From: Wyeomyia smithii
Lineage: Eukaryota > Arthropoda > Insecta > Diptera > Culicidae
Length of the DNA: 64,000 nucleotides
Direction: 5' to 3'
Assembly (NCBI RefSeq): GCF_029784165.1
Contig: NC_073696.1
Span: 112,190,665-112,254,664 of the forward strand
The notes below the pieces were generated by a model. The model worked only from the letters and a program-made list of their open reading frames with translations, had not been told where the DNA came from and did no database searches. Position 1 is the stretch's first letter. Every line of letters starts with the position of its first letter. Of the stretch, positions 1 through 12,640 are shown piece after piece. The position numbers and the translations under genes are program-made.

Positions 1-79
1 CAGTTAACTAAATAAATAAATATTATCAATTAAAGAAAAGACTGCGTATAAAATCAGTTAAAAAATAATTCATTCAAAC

Positions 80-91
80 AAGTAGTCTCAA
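80..91. repeat. Left target-site duplication of the I-group LINE
   Basis: The 12-mer AAGTAGTCTCAA lies here and recurs exactly at 5901-5912, immediately after the A-run that ends the LINE. This is the flank expected of target-primed reverse transcription. Because the tail is A-rich, the first two A residues may belong to the tail, so the duplication is 10-12 bp. Confidence 0.88.
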
Positions 92-534
92 TGAATCATT
101 TCATTCCGCGTCGAACACTCGACAGAAACGGACGTGCAAAGTGGTCGTTCTATTACAATCCGGTCCGTGTGTACGAATAGCCAAACAAAAGAGTGTATTA
201 TTCGCGCTAAATGCCAACTAGATTGTGAGTTGTGTCGCTACGTTCTGTACCCGGCTCGCAACTTTGGCTGTATTGGTGCAAAATACCAGCTGCAGTTTTG
301 ATCTGTGCACAGTGAATAGATCTTTCTAATTCAAGGCCATCAGTTGACAGTCGAGTGTGCTGAGTGATCTCACACCCGGCTCACTGCTGCTGGCTGTATT
401 GGTGCTGCTGTACTGGTGCTGCTGGCTGCTTTGGGTGCAGCTTCGAACGATCGGACAACCACTGCTGGAAGGAAGAAGTAAATAGGTACGTGTTCTTGTC
501 GGCGCTAGTGCGCTAGTGCGCTACATTTAGCGCG

Positions 535-1871
535 ATGGATATAGATCCCTCGCCTCCCGTGCCACCATCCCCGAACCCCCCTGACCCTGACCCTTCTGTT
601 ACACCCTCCCCTGTTCATTCTCCAGTCCCCCCTCGCCCCAGACTGTTTATTTTCGTCCAAAGGCAGGAGTGAATTCAAAGCGATTAAACATACTGCAAAT
701 TTCTAAAGACCTGACGAAGGGGTACAAGGCCGTGACCGAAATTTACAAGGTCCGACCTAACAAGCTCCGTGTCGTGGTCAGTGATCTGGCACAGGCCAAT
801 GCTATCGCTTGCTCTGAGCTCTTCACACGCGAGTGTCGCGTTTACATACCCGCACGAGACGTGGAGATCGACGGTGTCATAACCGATTCGAGTTTGTCTG
901 TCGAGTGTATCCTAAAAAGCGCAACCGGTTGCTTCAAAAATACCGAAACACAGGCGAAGATTTTGGATTGTAAGCAATTGCGGTCCATGTCTCTCGTCGG
1001 CGGTAAAAAAGTTTACACTCCGTCAGACTCGTTTCGCGTTACGTTTGCCGGATCTGCACTCCATAGCCACGTCTCGATCGACCGGGTTCGTCTGCCTGTG
1101 CGATTGTATGTACCCCGTGTTATGAATTGCATCAATTGCAAGCAGTTAGGCCACACAGCCGCCTACTGCTGCAATAAGGCACGATGTAGCAAGTGTGGGG
1201 AGACTCATGCGGAAGATTCTTGCAGTGTTAATGCTGAAAAATGTATTCACTGTGGGGAAAACCAGCATGAGCTCTCCACATGCCCGGTGTACATGCAGCG
1301 CAGAGATAAAATCAAGCGGTCACTTAAGGAGCGTTCAAAGCGTTCTTACGCTGAGATGCTGAAGAAGACCGTGACCACTTCTACCATAACATCGAACCCC
1401 TTTGATCTGTTGCCCTCTGATGAAACCGATTCTGACGATTCATCAGCGGGAACATCTTATGCCAATCCTGGGGAGTCTAGGAAGAGGAAAAATGTTTCTT
1501 CTCCTAAACTTCCCCGTAAAGGTCCTAAGATTTCCCAAAGTGTAATGAAAAGTACTTACAAACCAAACAGTGCTGCGGAAAAACCGAAGCAAACTCCTCC
1601 TGGGCTTGCAAATTTAAAGTCCCAGAAGGAGTTCCCAGCACTGCCAGGAACATCTAAAACCCCAGTTGTTCCTTTTGCACATCCAGTTGATGAAACAAAC
1701 TCTGGATTAGTGAAATTTCCTGACATTGTGGACTGGATTTTTGAAAATTTCAATGTACCCGATCCAATTAAAATTTTTCTTACAGCATTCCTCCCAACAG
1801 TTAGATCATTTTTGAAGCAGTTGACTGCCCAATGGCCCCTCCTTGCAGCGATTGTATCCTTCGATGCCTAA
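535..1871 (+). pseudogene. ORF1 (gag-like, CCHC zinc knuckles) of the I-group LINE, one frameshift
   Basis: LINE ORF1 proteins bind the element RNA and form the ribonucleoprotein used for retrotransposition. The natural start is probably the ATG at 535 (protein begins MDIDPSPPVP), which opens a Pro-rich leader. That frame stops at 670-672, while the rest of the protein is open in another frame from about 620 to the TAA at 1869-1871. The switch probably lies in the C-run at 627-632, i.e. a one-base change. The body has a conserved region of about 150 residues, then three CCHC-type knuckles at about 1127-1300 (CINCKQLGH, CSKCGETH, CIHCGENQH), a basic linker and a hydrophobic C-terminus. It overlaps ORF2 by 8 nt. 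Confidence 0.85.
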
Positions 1872-4800
1872 TTCAACCGCGTATATGAAGGATTCTATCT
1901 CTGTCTTACAGTGGAATTGTAGAAGTATTTTACCAAAAATTGATTCGTTTAAAGTTTTGATAAATAAAAACAAATGCGATGCATTTTCCCTTTGTGAAAC
2001 TTGGCTTACTTCAAATATTGATCTCAACTTCCATGATTTTAATATTATTCGCCTTGATCGAGACACCCCATATGGAGGAGTACTTTTAGGGATTAAAAAG
2101 TGCTATTCTTTCTATCGTATTAACCTCCCCTCGATTCCAGGCATCGAAGTTGTCGCATGTCAAATGACAATACAAGGTAAAGAGCTTTGTATTGCCTCAA
2201 AATATATTCCTCCCAGAGCACAGGTTGGGCAACGGTTGCTCTTTGATTTAATAGAACTTCTTCCCTCGCCACGTTTGATTTTGGGAGACTTCAACTCTCA
2301 TGGCGTGGCTTGGGGTTCCCCATACAATGATAACCGCTCCTCTTTAATCTATAACCTTTGCGATGACTTCGACATGACTATTTTAAACAACGGTGAAATG
2401 ACACGTATCCCGAAACCTCCAGCGCGCCCAAGCGCTCTGGATCTATCCTTATGTTCGACGTCGCTACGGTTGGATTGCACATGGAATGTAATCCTCGATC
2501 CTCACGGTAGCGACCATCTGCCTATTCTTATTTCAGTTACAAACGGGTCAACTCGCATGCGACCAATTGACATTCCGTATGACCTCACACGGAATGTCGA
2601 TTGGAAGTTATACGAGGAAATGATTTCAAAAGCGATCGAGTCGATTCAACATCATCCACCACTTGAAGAATACAACCTCCTCGCGGGCTTGATTCTCGAC
2701 GCCGCGTTGCAAGCCCAAACGAAGAAATATCCCGGCGTAACGATCAAAGAACGGCCTCCCACTCCGTGGTGGGACCAAGAGTGCTCCGATGTCTACACGC
2801 AAAGATCCGACGCGTTTTTGGCCTTCCAGAAGGGAGGTATACCCGACGACTATATACGGTATTCGGAGCTTAATACCAAGCTTAAAAGCCTGGCCAGAAA
2901 CGCGGATATTGGCGTCGGTTCGTGAACGAGACGTCGAGGGAGACATCGATGAGCACTCTTTGGAACACAGCCCGAAGAATGCGGAATCGCGTAACGGTCA
3001 ACGAAAGCGAGGAGTCTTCAAGTCGGTGGATATTTGATTTTGCCAGGAAAGTATGTCCGGACTCTGTTCCTGCGCAAAACTTTGTTCGCGATACGTCTCC
3101 GGGTCACGACGCGATAGAATCACCTTTTACGATGGCAGAATTTTCAGTTGCCCTCCTGTCCTGTAACGCGCCTGGGTTAGATAGAATCAAATTCAACTTG
3201 TTGAAGAATCTACCCGGCAATGTCAAGAGGCGCTTGTTGAACTTGTTCAATAAATTCCTGGAGCAAAACATTGAACCGCAGGATTGGAGGGGAAATCCAG
3301 CTTCTGATCACAACTCTTATAGGCCGATTGCAATGCTATCCTGTATCCGGAAATTGATGGAAAAAATGATACTCCGTCGTTTAGACCATTGGGTCGAATC
3401 AAAGGGTCTACTATCAGATACTCAATTTGGCTTCCGCCGCGCCAAAGGGACGAATGATTGTCTTGCGTTGCTTTCAACAGATATTCAGCTGGCGTATGCT
3501 CGCAAAGAACAAATGGCGTCTGCGTTCTTGGACATTAAGGGGGCTTTTGATTCCGTTTCTATTGACATTCTTTCGGGTAAACTTCACCGACAAGGATTTT
3601 CTCCAACTTTGAACAATTTTTTGCACAATTTGTTGTCCGAAAAGCACATGCATTTTGCGCACGGCGATTTGGCAACTTTTCGCATTAGCTACATGGGTCT
3701 TCCCCAGGGCTCATGTTTAAGCCCCCTTCTTTACAACTTTTATGTAAATGACATCGACGAATGTCTGGCAAATTCATGCACGATAAGACAACTTGCAGAC
3801 GACAGTGTAATCTCTGTTACAGGAGCCAAAGCTGCCGATTTGCAAGGACTATTGCAAGATACCTTGGACAATTTGTCTGCTTGGGCTTTACAGCTAGGTA
3901 TCGAATTCTCTCCGGAGAAGACTGAGATAGTAGTTTTTTCTAGGAAGCATGAACCTGCTCAGCTTCAAACACAATTAATGGGTAAAACGATTGCTCAGGT
4001 TTTGGTACACAAATATCTTGGTGTCTGGTTCGACTCTAAAGGCACCTGGGGTTGTCACGTTAGGTATCTGATGAAAAAATGTCAACAAAAAGTGAATTTT
4101 CTTCGTACAATAACCGGACAATGGTGGGGAGCCCACCCAGGAGACCTTATAAGGCTTTACCAAACAACGATACTGTCTGTTATTGAGTACGGGTGTTTCT
4201 GCTTCCGCTCCGCAGCAAACACACATTTGATCAAACTGGAGCGAATACAATATCGTTGTTTGCGTATCGCTTTGGGTTGCATGCAATCGACCCATACGAT
4301 GAGTTTGGAGATCTTAGCTGGAGTACTACCATTGAAAAACCGCTTCTGGAGCCTGTCTTCTCGTATTCTAATCAAATGTGAGGTCTTGAACCGTCCCGTG
4401 ATTGAAAATTTTGAAAGGTTAATCGAACTTAATTCTCAAACCCGTTTTATGACATTGTATTTCAATCACATGTCCCAAAATATTAACCCTTCTTCGAATA
4501 TTCCAAATCGTGTCGACTTATCAAATACTTCTGATTCTACTGTGTTTTTCGATACATCCATGATAGAAGAAACTCGTGGAATCCCGGATCATTTACGCGT
4601 GCAGCAGATCCCTAAAATTTTTTCCAATAAACATCGAAACATCAACTGCGACAATATGTACTACACTGACGGATCACTTCTTGATGGGTCCACTGGCTTC
4701 GGTATCTTCAATAACAATTTAACCGTCTCCCATAAGCTCGATAATCCTGCTTCTGTTTACGTCGCAGAATTAGCTGCAATTCAGTACACCCTAGGGATTA

Positions 4801-5507
4801 TCGAAAAAATGCCCACGGACCATTATTTCATCTTTACGGACAGTCTCAGTTCCATTAAGGCTCTCCGATCGATGAAAGATGTTAAGCACTCTCCGTATTT
4901 CCTGGGGAAAATACGGGAACATCTGAGTGCTTTATCCGAAAAATCTACTCAGATTACCTTAGCGTGGGTCCCTTCTCACTGCTCGATACCGGGTAATGAG
5001 AAAGCGGACTCTTTGGCTAAGGTGGGTGCAACAAACGGTGGAATTTATGAAAGACCAATTGCCTTTAATAAATTTTTCTCATTTGTACGTCAGAATACGA
5101 TCATCAGTTGGCAAAATTCTTGGACCAAGGGGGAACTGGGAAGGTGGTTACATTCCATAATCCCCAAGGTGTCGACGAACCCGTGGTTCAAGGGGTTGGA
5201 TGTAGGTCGGGATTTCATTTGCGTGATGTCCCGGCTTATGTCCAATCACTATAGATTTGACGCGCATCTCCGTCGTGTTGGGCTCGGGGAAAGTGGTATC
5301 TGTGTCTGTGGTGAAGGTTATCACGACATAGAGCACGTTGTTTGGTCATGCCCTGTACACCGTGACGCAAGGTCTAGATTAATAGCTTCCCTGCAGGCCG
5401 AAGGTAGGCAGCCGGCTGTTCCTGTTCGTGATGTCTTGGCGAGCCGTGACCTATCCTACATGTCCCTTATATACGTTTTCCTGAAATCCATCCACGCCCC
5501 AGTTTAG
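1864..5507 (+). pseudogene. ORF2 (endonuclease, RT, RNase H) of the I-group LINE, one frameshift
   Basis: This is the replication polyprotein. The N-terminal AP-like endonuclease shows LQWNCRS, SLCETW, LGDFNSH and GSDHLPI (1900-2560). The RT follows with SYRPIAM, FGFRRAKGTND, FLDIKGAFDS, GLPQGSCLSP and the catalytic variant LADD (about 3300-4050). An RNase H domain follows with the acidic set in YTDGSLLDG, AELAAIQ, FTDSLSS and the SHCSIPGNEKAD block (4650-5030). A C-terminal CxC..H..C motif (CVCGEGYHDIEH) lies at about 5300. The first ATG is at 1864, inside the end of ORF1. A frameshift at about 2895-2925 splits endonuclease from RT: the first frame stops at 2923-2925, and the +2 frame (RGYWRRFVNE) is already open before it. 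Otherwise the protein is uninterrupted to the TAG at 5505. Confidence 0.88.
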
Positions 5508-5900
5508 TCCTATCCCCTTCCGCCTACATCCAACCAAACGACAAGAACACGTTAAGACCCCGGATCCGGAAAGAGCAATCAGACCCGCACGATACTCTCA
5601 AGGCCCGATGGAAACAACCCAATATGCCAATCCGTAATATCTTGGCCCAGCAGCGGAACAAATTTAATATGCTGCTTACCTATGGCAATGAAAATCATCA
5701 AACAGCAACCTGTGCTTTTAATGCAAAATATTCTAGCTTTAAGTTAGATTTAGTTTCAGCTCGTAGTCGGCAGCGAGGATAAAAAATTTGCTTTTAGTTA
5801 TTAAGATACTTTAGAAAGTAAGCTACCAGATATAATTGGCGCCGTAAACATTGAATTGTATTTGTGCCGTGTCAAATAAACTATAGATGAAGAAAAAAAA

Positions 5901-5912
5901 AAGTAGTCTCAA
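5901..5912. repeat. Right target-site duplication of the I-group LINE
   Basis: Exact copy of the 12-mer at 80-91, directly downstream of the element's A-rich tail. Confidence 0.88.
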
Positions 5913-6600
5913 ATAAGATGTACACTAGTACGCAGGTTGAAAACAACTCTTTAATGAATCTTTGTTTCCTACAACGAATAAGCCAAACCAAGATTCATAT
6001 CCTCTACTAACTTAACGGGTTGCACTGTCTGCGGAGATACTTACTGGCGTGGCAGCTTCATGAACCGAACGTAACCACAAGAATTTTAATGTTTGCATAG
6101 CACGACCGGTACAACAGTCGTAGTTGCTATGCTGAAGGATGCTGTATGTTTTATTCCTGTCGCAGATTCAAAACAGACGTTTTCGGTGTCAGCGCTGTGT
6201 ACCTTGCTAGAGCTTTATATTTTTAGCCGAGTGTTGTCTCCTGCTTGGGTACATACTACAGGCTATCGTGCGACCCACTTGGCTCGGGAAAAGCTCACTG
6301 ATTGCATAATTCTTGTTCCCGTTTCCACCTTCCTCTTTGTTTCTATGTTTATTAGCCCTTGACTATGGTAAATTCCTTCTGCGGTTTTGTGTTAGTGAAT
6401 CAAAAATATTAGATTTTTGGGCTTGTTAATTCGTTTTAGATTAAAATTTCAAGGTGCTTCTAGTAAAAAACGTTTTGATAAATCTATTCGACAATGTGTG
6501 TAGAGTTATAAAATGTCTTAAACTTGGATAACTGGGAAAAATTAAATCAAAAAATAACTTTTACATTTTTACTCTATTGCCAGCAAAGAAAAGGTTATGC
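5913..6600. other. AT-rich non-coding stretch
   Basis: No coding motif, RNA gene or convincing repeat is visible. The open frame at 6093-6362 has no recognisable domain and is probably chance. Confidence 0.5.
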
Positions 6601-6607
6601 TGGACTT

Positions 6608-7329
6608 CAATTGAGCCGTTGTGGAACAGAGCGGTCTATGTGCCATCGAGCAAATTTGTCGGGAGAAGCAATTTTCGAAAAATCGCTGAAAAAAATTCAG
6701 TTTAACGAATTCTTTCAAACAAAATGTTCTAATATAAAGGTTATGAAGTGGTTTAACATGTGCATACATGAAATTACCCTTTTTTTGGCGAAATAAGTGA
6801 TTTTACCATACCAATGTACATAGGCCACTCTGACTTCATATATATTTCACTGGTATCCTCGTATCGTTTCGGAACAGAGTGGTCTATGTACATGAGCATA
6901 AATAAAAATGACGTTAACTCGTATAAAATGGCTAGTGTCACATGTTATATGATGTACATGGCATGTCACGTGTTACATGTGACGTGTAACATTACATGTA
7001 ACACAACATGTTACATATTACATGATATTTGACATGTTACATTTTTCGTGTTACATTACGTGTAACATGATACAAATCACGTGTAACATGCTACAGGGCA
7101 AGTGGCAAGTTACATATCACATGTTATATGTTACATGTCACATGTTACATGAATGGCCATTCTGTTTCGGACGAAATTTCAACATGGTATAAATCAGCTT
7201 TGAAGTTCGATTTTTCGAAATTTTTCTAGTCTCCTAACTGCAGCTTCTTGAGTAGATGCGGTTTATGTAAAAAACTCATTTTTGAAAAAAAAGGTCTTTA
7301 GACCACTCTGTTCAGCAACGGCTCAATTG
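6608..7329. repeat. Inverted-repeat cluster around an ACATGT-rich core (possible foldback element)
   Basis: The block at 6608-6638 (starts CAATTGAGCCGTTG) is found inverted at 7299-7329 with about 28 of 31 matches. Inside, 6814-6832 and 6875-6893 form a second inverted pair (ATGTACATAGRCCACTCTG, 18 of 19). The core motif CAGAGTGGTCTATG also appears, diverged, at about 7412. Termini and a target-site duplication could not be fixed, so a foldback or MITE identity is inference. Confidence 0.55.
6939..7155. repeat. Degenerate ACATGTTAC minisatellite
   Basis: About 215 bp are packed with variants of GTTACATGT/ACATGTAAC, a near-palindromic 9-10-mer that appears on both strands. The array lies between the inverted repeats listed at 6608-7329. 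It is not coding. Confidence 0.7.
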
Positions 7330-7439
7330 GTGGTACAAGTTTCGAACGCAAATGTAATAGATGAAACATAGATCCACCACTACTATTCCTTAGTCCTATC
7401 TACAGTCGGCAGAGTGGTTTATGTATAGTGAAAGTAATC

Positions 7440-10400
7440 CGAAGCGTCCAGATACGCAACAATCCGCCGGTTAATACCTTGAGCGAGGTAAAACAAACTC
7501 TAAACAATACTTTTTATCATATTGGACCGATTTGATGTTGAATCAAGGGCCACACATGGCCCAAAAAAATGCTCTTGCACCAAGACAATGCTCTTGCTCA
7601 TTCCGATTTTTTTCAGCCCATGTATACAATGGTTCTATTAATGATATGATACACAAGTATAGCCTACTTTGCTAAACTACTGGTAAAAATTGGAATTTTC
7701 GATTTTTTCCTGAAAAATACAAAAGCCATTTTGAATTGCAACAAAAAAGTTTATGTTACTCCAGTCTTTTGTATTCACCTTCAGGTTTTTTTCAATTTGA
7801 AAAAACGAAAAGTTGAACGAATCATGGCAATTTACCAGTCATTGCCTATGGACTTTGAATGGAGTAGTGCTATGATTAGCCATTACTGATATGTTATATT
7901 CCACATTATATCAAGGTCTCCGACCGGAACCCAGACTTTACTTTTCGTTCCAATGCCAATCATTACTCTTTATGGAAGGCACAAGCGACATATATGTTCA
8001 ATATATTTAACAAGTTTTGATGCATTCTTAACCACCATAACAGACAAGGTGTGGGAAGTTTCATTTGTCACCCTTTTACACGCACCCTTTCAACTTACCA
8101 AAAAAACACGCACATTCCACGATTTTGCGTGGGATGACGTTTCAAAACAACAGCCGAAAGAAGTTATCGGCCAAACCGCCAATGCCAACATCATCGTGCA
8201 AAATAAAATCACTGTATAATACGCCGCCAACAGTCAGCGACGAGCTTCTTTTGGCTTCTCTGAATAAATAGGGAAATGTGCTTAAAGTAAAACGCATTTC
8301 TATTCCAATTTTTTCTTCCTGTGTGTTTTTTCGATTCCTTTGCCACCTTCTTTCATCGCATTACAGTTAGATAAATAAACACGTTTTCAGTGTGCTTTCG
8401 GGGAGACTTTCAACAGTCACTCGCTGTGGAAGTTCAGATTTCAGACTCCAGTGGTGAGGATGGGAGGGATTTTCTGGTGTGGCGATAGGATAAAAAAAAC
8501 TTTCATCCCATCCACCGAGAAAGTTCAAAGATCTCGCGGGTTTGTTCCACTGTAGGACTACGGCAGGGGGAATCTTCGTCTCGGCGAGTGGGATTTTCAT
8601 GGACGATAGGATAGCGCAAAATATAGTCGTCACCGGAAATTCCAAACAGAATATAGGGTTGATTTCACCTTTCAGCTTTAATTCCGTACAATTGTGCTGA
8701 TCCGTACGGCTTTTTTTTCTCTGTGAGTATTTGTTCAATTTGATGTCTCTCCTTTGGCGGATTGGCGGCATGATTCGCAGATGGACTGGAAGTGGTAGAC
8801 AACAGGGGAAAGAAATCTTGTAGCGGAACATCAGCGACATTTGAATCGGCGGAAAAACGGAGCAGCTGTGAACGCTACGCGAAGGAAATAAAATGTTTGG
8901 AAAACGAAGAATTTGTTTATTTATGCGCCATAACCGGATGTCACATCTAGAGGGAAGGGGAGAAGATACGGTTTAGTCGGCGAAAATCACATAAAATAAC
9001 AATACACGAAAACTTGTGGTAAACAAGTAGATCGAGTTTTTGTCCTAATTCAATGCTGTACAGGCAAACTTGAACTTCCTGGTTTTGATAAAAACATGTA
9101 TAACTGCAGTTTCACATGCCTGTTTCAGCCAGAGGATGGTTATCGTGGGTGTTTCATTATCGAAACTTCTATAAATTTTTAACTTTTTTATGAATTATAG
9201 GTATAGTTTTGTTTTAGTGTCACTGATGACCTTGAATCTTTGTTTATTATATTTTTGTGAACGCTTTATTTTCAAACATGCTTCCAAATGTAATTTTTTA
9301 ACTGTTCTGAGGAATAAGTAATTTTAACGAAACATATTTTTTTATTATTCCCATCAGTTTGTAATCGTTTTCTATAGCGAAATTTCTCTGCTGAATTCAA
9401 AAAGTTTACATTGAAATTCTTGACATTTTATTGCTTGAAATAGTTTGTGTAAGAACATACTGATCATTTCACATCAGCTACAATATTTACACGTAAAGGT
9501 TATGTTGTCTCCAGAAAACAATTTTGGATGCGTCTTTTAAGGCGTTAGCTACGTTATGACTGCTTTCGTCGTTCAAACGAATTTCAAAATAATATGAGCA
9601 AAATCTCTTTGAGAAATCCAAATAGTTATACAAAGGTACAAAGTCTTGGGTAATTGAGTTAAATGTCCCTCTTAAGTTTTCGAATTCTTGAATAGGCTTT
9701 TTGAAAAGACGAGAAAAAACAGTATTAACAATGTTATTTAGTTGCGTTCTATTGATTATTAGCAAGAAAATGTTTACCTTCGAAATAAATGCTTCGCAAA
9801 ACAGATTTCAAAACTACCAATCCCAAAAGTTGAAAATCAGATTTCCTCAAATTAAGAAACCCCAACCCAGCAGCCTAGCGTATTCGGACAAAAAAAAAAG
9901 GGAATCCATTTCGTTAGTCCTAATTGCTGACGGGTTATTTGCATTTAAAGTTTCGCTCTGTAGAAGATAGCTTTCTTCAGTATTTGCTCAACAAATCCCT
10001 TCTCCTTCCGCCAAACCGAAACGAAACCAACTCTGGTCCATCTAAACTTGACTCACATTTGCTGAAGCACCGTCCACTTAACTTTCCTGGGAAAGAGCTT
10101 CGTTTTCCACAATGAACCAATATTTCGGTAATTTCTCAACTGATTGATTCTGTTTTTCTTTTTCATCCACTCGATTATAAACTCACGAGAAAGATCGAAA
10201 CTGAACTGAGCTCAGTCGTGCCGCGAGCTTCCAACCGTAAGCGCTTCTTTTTAGAATTGTCTTTTGCATCCGGTCATTTCGAGGGGTATAATAAGCAAAT
10301 GCTGGGATTCGCTGGAATTTAGTGCAACACTAGTAGAAGTTTTTTGACGTTAAATTTAACTTTTTGGCCGTTACATAATGTACAAGCAAATGCAGTAATG

Positions 10401-12143
10401 AGATCATAAATTATTACCAGCGACAAGAGCATTGGGCGAGGGAATTCCGTTTTGAGGTTTAAGCAATCTTAAAAACTGCTCTTTTTGTAATTAAATAATA
10501 TTTCCGCTTTCACTGTGAAACCGGAAAAGAAGAAGCATCTGTTTCATTTCGCTTTCGTTCGCATTTGCGGTATTCAGATGGCTCTCCACTGGTGTACTAG
10601 CTGCTGCTGTATTGTGACTATTAATTGGCCCAAACTAAATATAACAGTGAGCATAGTTTGGGACTTTCTGCACTATCTTGCTTTGGAATTCAACTTTGGC
10701 AGCAACACAAACGATACCGTTTGCTCTAGTAAAATTAAGCTCACTATGCTCTTTTTGACATTGTACAGATAAGTTTATCGCTTTGGTTGGCTTGAGGTTG
10801 TAAAAAGTGGAATAAAACAGTTGCTGTTTGCCTCGGCACACTTTCGGGCTAGGAGCCAAGGCGCGCAAAATTGTCCAGGACACCGAACTTTACGTACTGA
10901 CTGCAGCGAGTGTCTCGTTAGACAACCAGTGTTACTCCGTGTTGAAGTACTGAATCATTTCAGAGGAGTAAACTACATTACAATGTGGCAATTGCTACAG
11001 CTATAAATAGAAGGGGGAATGCTATTAGAATAGATAAGCTGAATGTTTTAAGTTTGATTGTTTATTGTTTGATTCGGTCCGTTCGGTTTTATTTCAATTA
11101 TATTTCTAGCCGTTTAGTTTCTCCGGCACTGTATATTTAGAATTTTGGTTCATATTGCATTTATTCTAGTGTTATTATTGGATTTTAACTAATTGAAATA
11201 TACTTCTCCTAACGAAAGCTATTGGCGAACCAAAAAATCATAATCTTCTAACTAATTATTGGATCAACCTTACCCAATATTTATGTGCCTTTTGCAAATT
11301 CACCTTCCAAACATTTAAAGAATCCATTAAGTTAGAAAGAAAATTATAGGTTGAATGTTGTTTCATACTTTAATAACAGTCTTCAATACTACTACTAGAG
11401 TTCAGTACTCAAACTCTCTTAATGATAGCGAGAGATTGTCTTTCATAATTTGTTGAGCACACAGGTCTGCGCAAAATTTGGCGTTCGCTCGACGAATCGC
11501 ATTGGAAACTCGTACATGTGAATTTTACAACCAGTAGCACATTAGCATTAGCACTACACTCAACCTTCCGAAAATACCGATTCGCCTATTTCGCACTAAA
11601 ACGAGCATCAGCGAAAATAAATGCCAGCAGCACAGGCACACGCCACGCTGTTTGTGCAGTCGATGTAATCGACCGTGAAATTGTGCTTTTATCGTCGAAA
11701 CCCGTTAACGGGGTTTTCCTTCATCATACCGGAAAACAATCCACCGCTAGCTGAAAATCTTTGCGATCTGCATATATGCAGTAACACTGGCTGAGGCATG
11801 GAACTGTTGCTTTTTACCTTTGGAAAAGAGCAGTGATCAGTTGAAAAAAGTTAATTTACAGCTCTTTGAGAGCATTTGATGTCGAAATATTATCTTATGA
11901 AACAGAATGGTTAAAAGTTGATCCCGGAAAATTTCGAACAAATGAGTTTTTCTTAAATTACTAATAGATTTCAGACGTAGCTAACACAGTGCAACGAAAA
12001 TTTACTTTTTTTCTGCCTTGGTAACGCAAGAACAAATTCCCCCGAGTTTGAACACATTGCAACTTAAGGGGCAACAATGGCGCCATTTTGAATTTTTGAG
12101 AAATTGGAAATTTTCGAAGTTTTTCCGACGCCACTTTGTTTTA
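7440..12143. other. Non-coding, AT-rich stretch
   Basis: Several short open frames occur (for example 8367-8840 minus and 9487-9765 minus), but none shows a known motif, a biased composition typical of a protein, or a neighbour that supports it. I see no RNA gene or obvious transposon terminus. Confidence 0.45.
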
Positions 12144-12306
12144 AAGCCAAATGTCAAAATTCTAAGAGTTTGTCCACATATTAACATTTTTTTACCCATC
12201 TTAAAATAAAACAGACCTTAAATTGGACAAAAACTGAGCTCAAAACGGCGATTCTACGAAAACGGTTGAAGCATTAATAGTAATGCGCCAATATCTAGAA
12301 GTGGTA
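12144..12306 (+). repeat. Left arm of a long inverted repeat
   Basis: This arm matches, in inverted orientation, 12641-12853. Shared blocks include AAGCCAAAT, TTTGTCCACATATTA, AAAAACTGAGCTCAAAACGG, TTCTACGAAAACGG and GCATTAATRGTAATGCG. The right arm is longer by an internal ~50-bp segment. The ~335-bp spacer contains a SINE. Confidence 0.75.
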
Positions 12307-12335
12307 ATTAAATTATGTTATATATGGATATACGG

Positions 12336-12545
12336 CAAAGCAAAGCCTTGGTGCTACATTCCGATTCGGAACTTGATATTCTGTTTATTATACACAGACT
12401 TCGCAGCCAACTATTAAGTGTACAGGACAATTGCGGGGCTAGCGCTACGATCCTACTGACACTAACAGTCTCTCCCGAGCCGAGACTCGAACCTACGACA
12501 ACTGGCTTGTTAAGTCAACATCGCACCTCGAGACCAGCTGGGAGA
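12336..12545 (-). mobile_element. tRNA-derived SINE, copy 1
   Basis: Read on the minus strand, this starts with a tRNA-like head (CAGCTGGTCTCGAGG, then GTAGGTTCGAGTCTCGGCTC, which resembles a polymerase III B box). The unrelated body (GGGAGAGACTGTTAGTGTCAG) follows and ends near GTAGCACCAAGGCTTTG. The same ~205-bp unit occurs in the opposite orientation at 53438-53644. The tRNA-like head joined to a fixed body is the SINE pattern. It may belong to a mosquito SINE200-like family, but that assignment is from memory. No target-site duplication is clear. Confidence 0.75.
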
Positions 12546-12640
12546 TCACAGTTGTCCTATAAGGCATAAAGTGGGACATAATCAGACAGTTACCAGTCGA
12601 TTCCTGAGACTTTTTTACTCAATATATGACATAGTTTGAC

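Larger units (their letters stand above)
92..5900 (+). mobile_element. Full-length I-group non-LTR retrotransposon
   Basis: This is a two-ORF LINE of about 5.8 kb bounded by a 10-12 bp target-site duplication. The 5' UTR runs from 92 to 534. ORF1 is a gag-like protein with three zinc knuckles. ORF2 carries an AP-type endonuclease, a reverse transcriptase, an RNase H domain and a C-terminal Cys/His motif. The 3' UTR (5508-5890) ends in an AAATAA-like signal and an A-run at 5893-5902. The RNase H domain places it in the I group (I, Nimb or LOA-type clades) and not in Jockey, CR1 or RTE; the exact clade is inferred. One frameshift in each ORF means this copy is probably not autonomous, but its intact ends suggest a fairly young insertion. 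Confidence 0.9.

Noticed and set aside
3672..5030. Retroviral or endogenous-virus pol
   Set aside because: RT and RNase H occur, but the N-terminal AP endonuclease, poly(A) tail, target duplication and lack of LTRs and integrase show a LINE.
8367..8840. 157-codon minus-strand open frame
   Set aside because: No recognisable domain, low-complexity or signal features; no supporting neighbour. A frame of this length is expected by chance in 64 kb.
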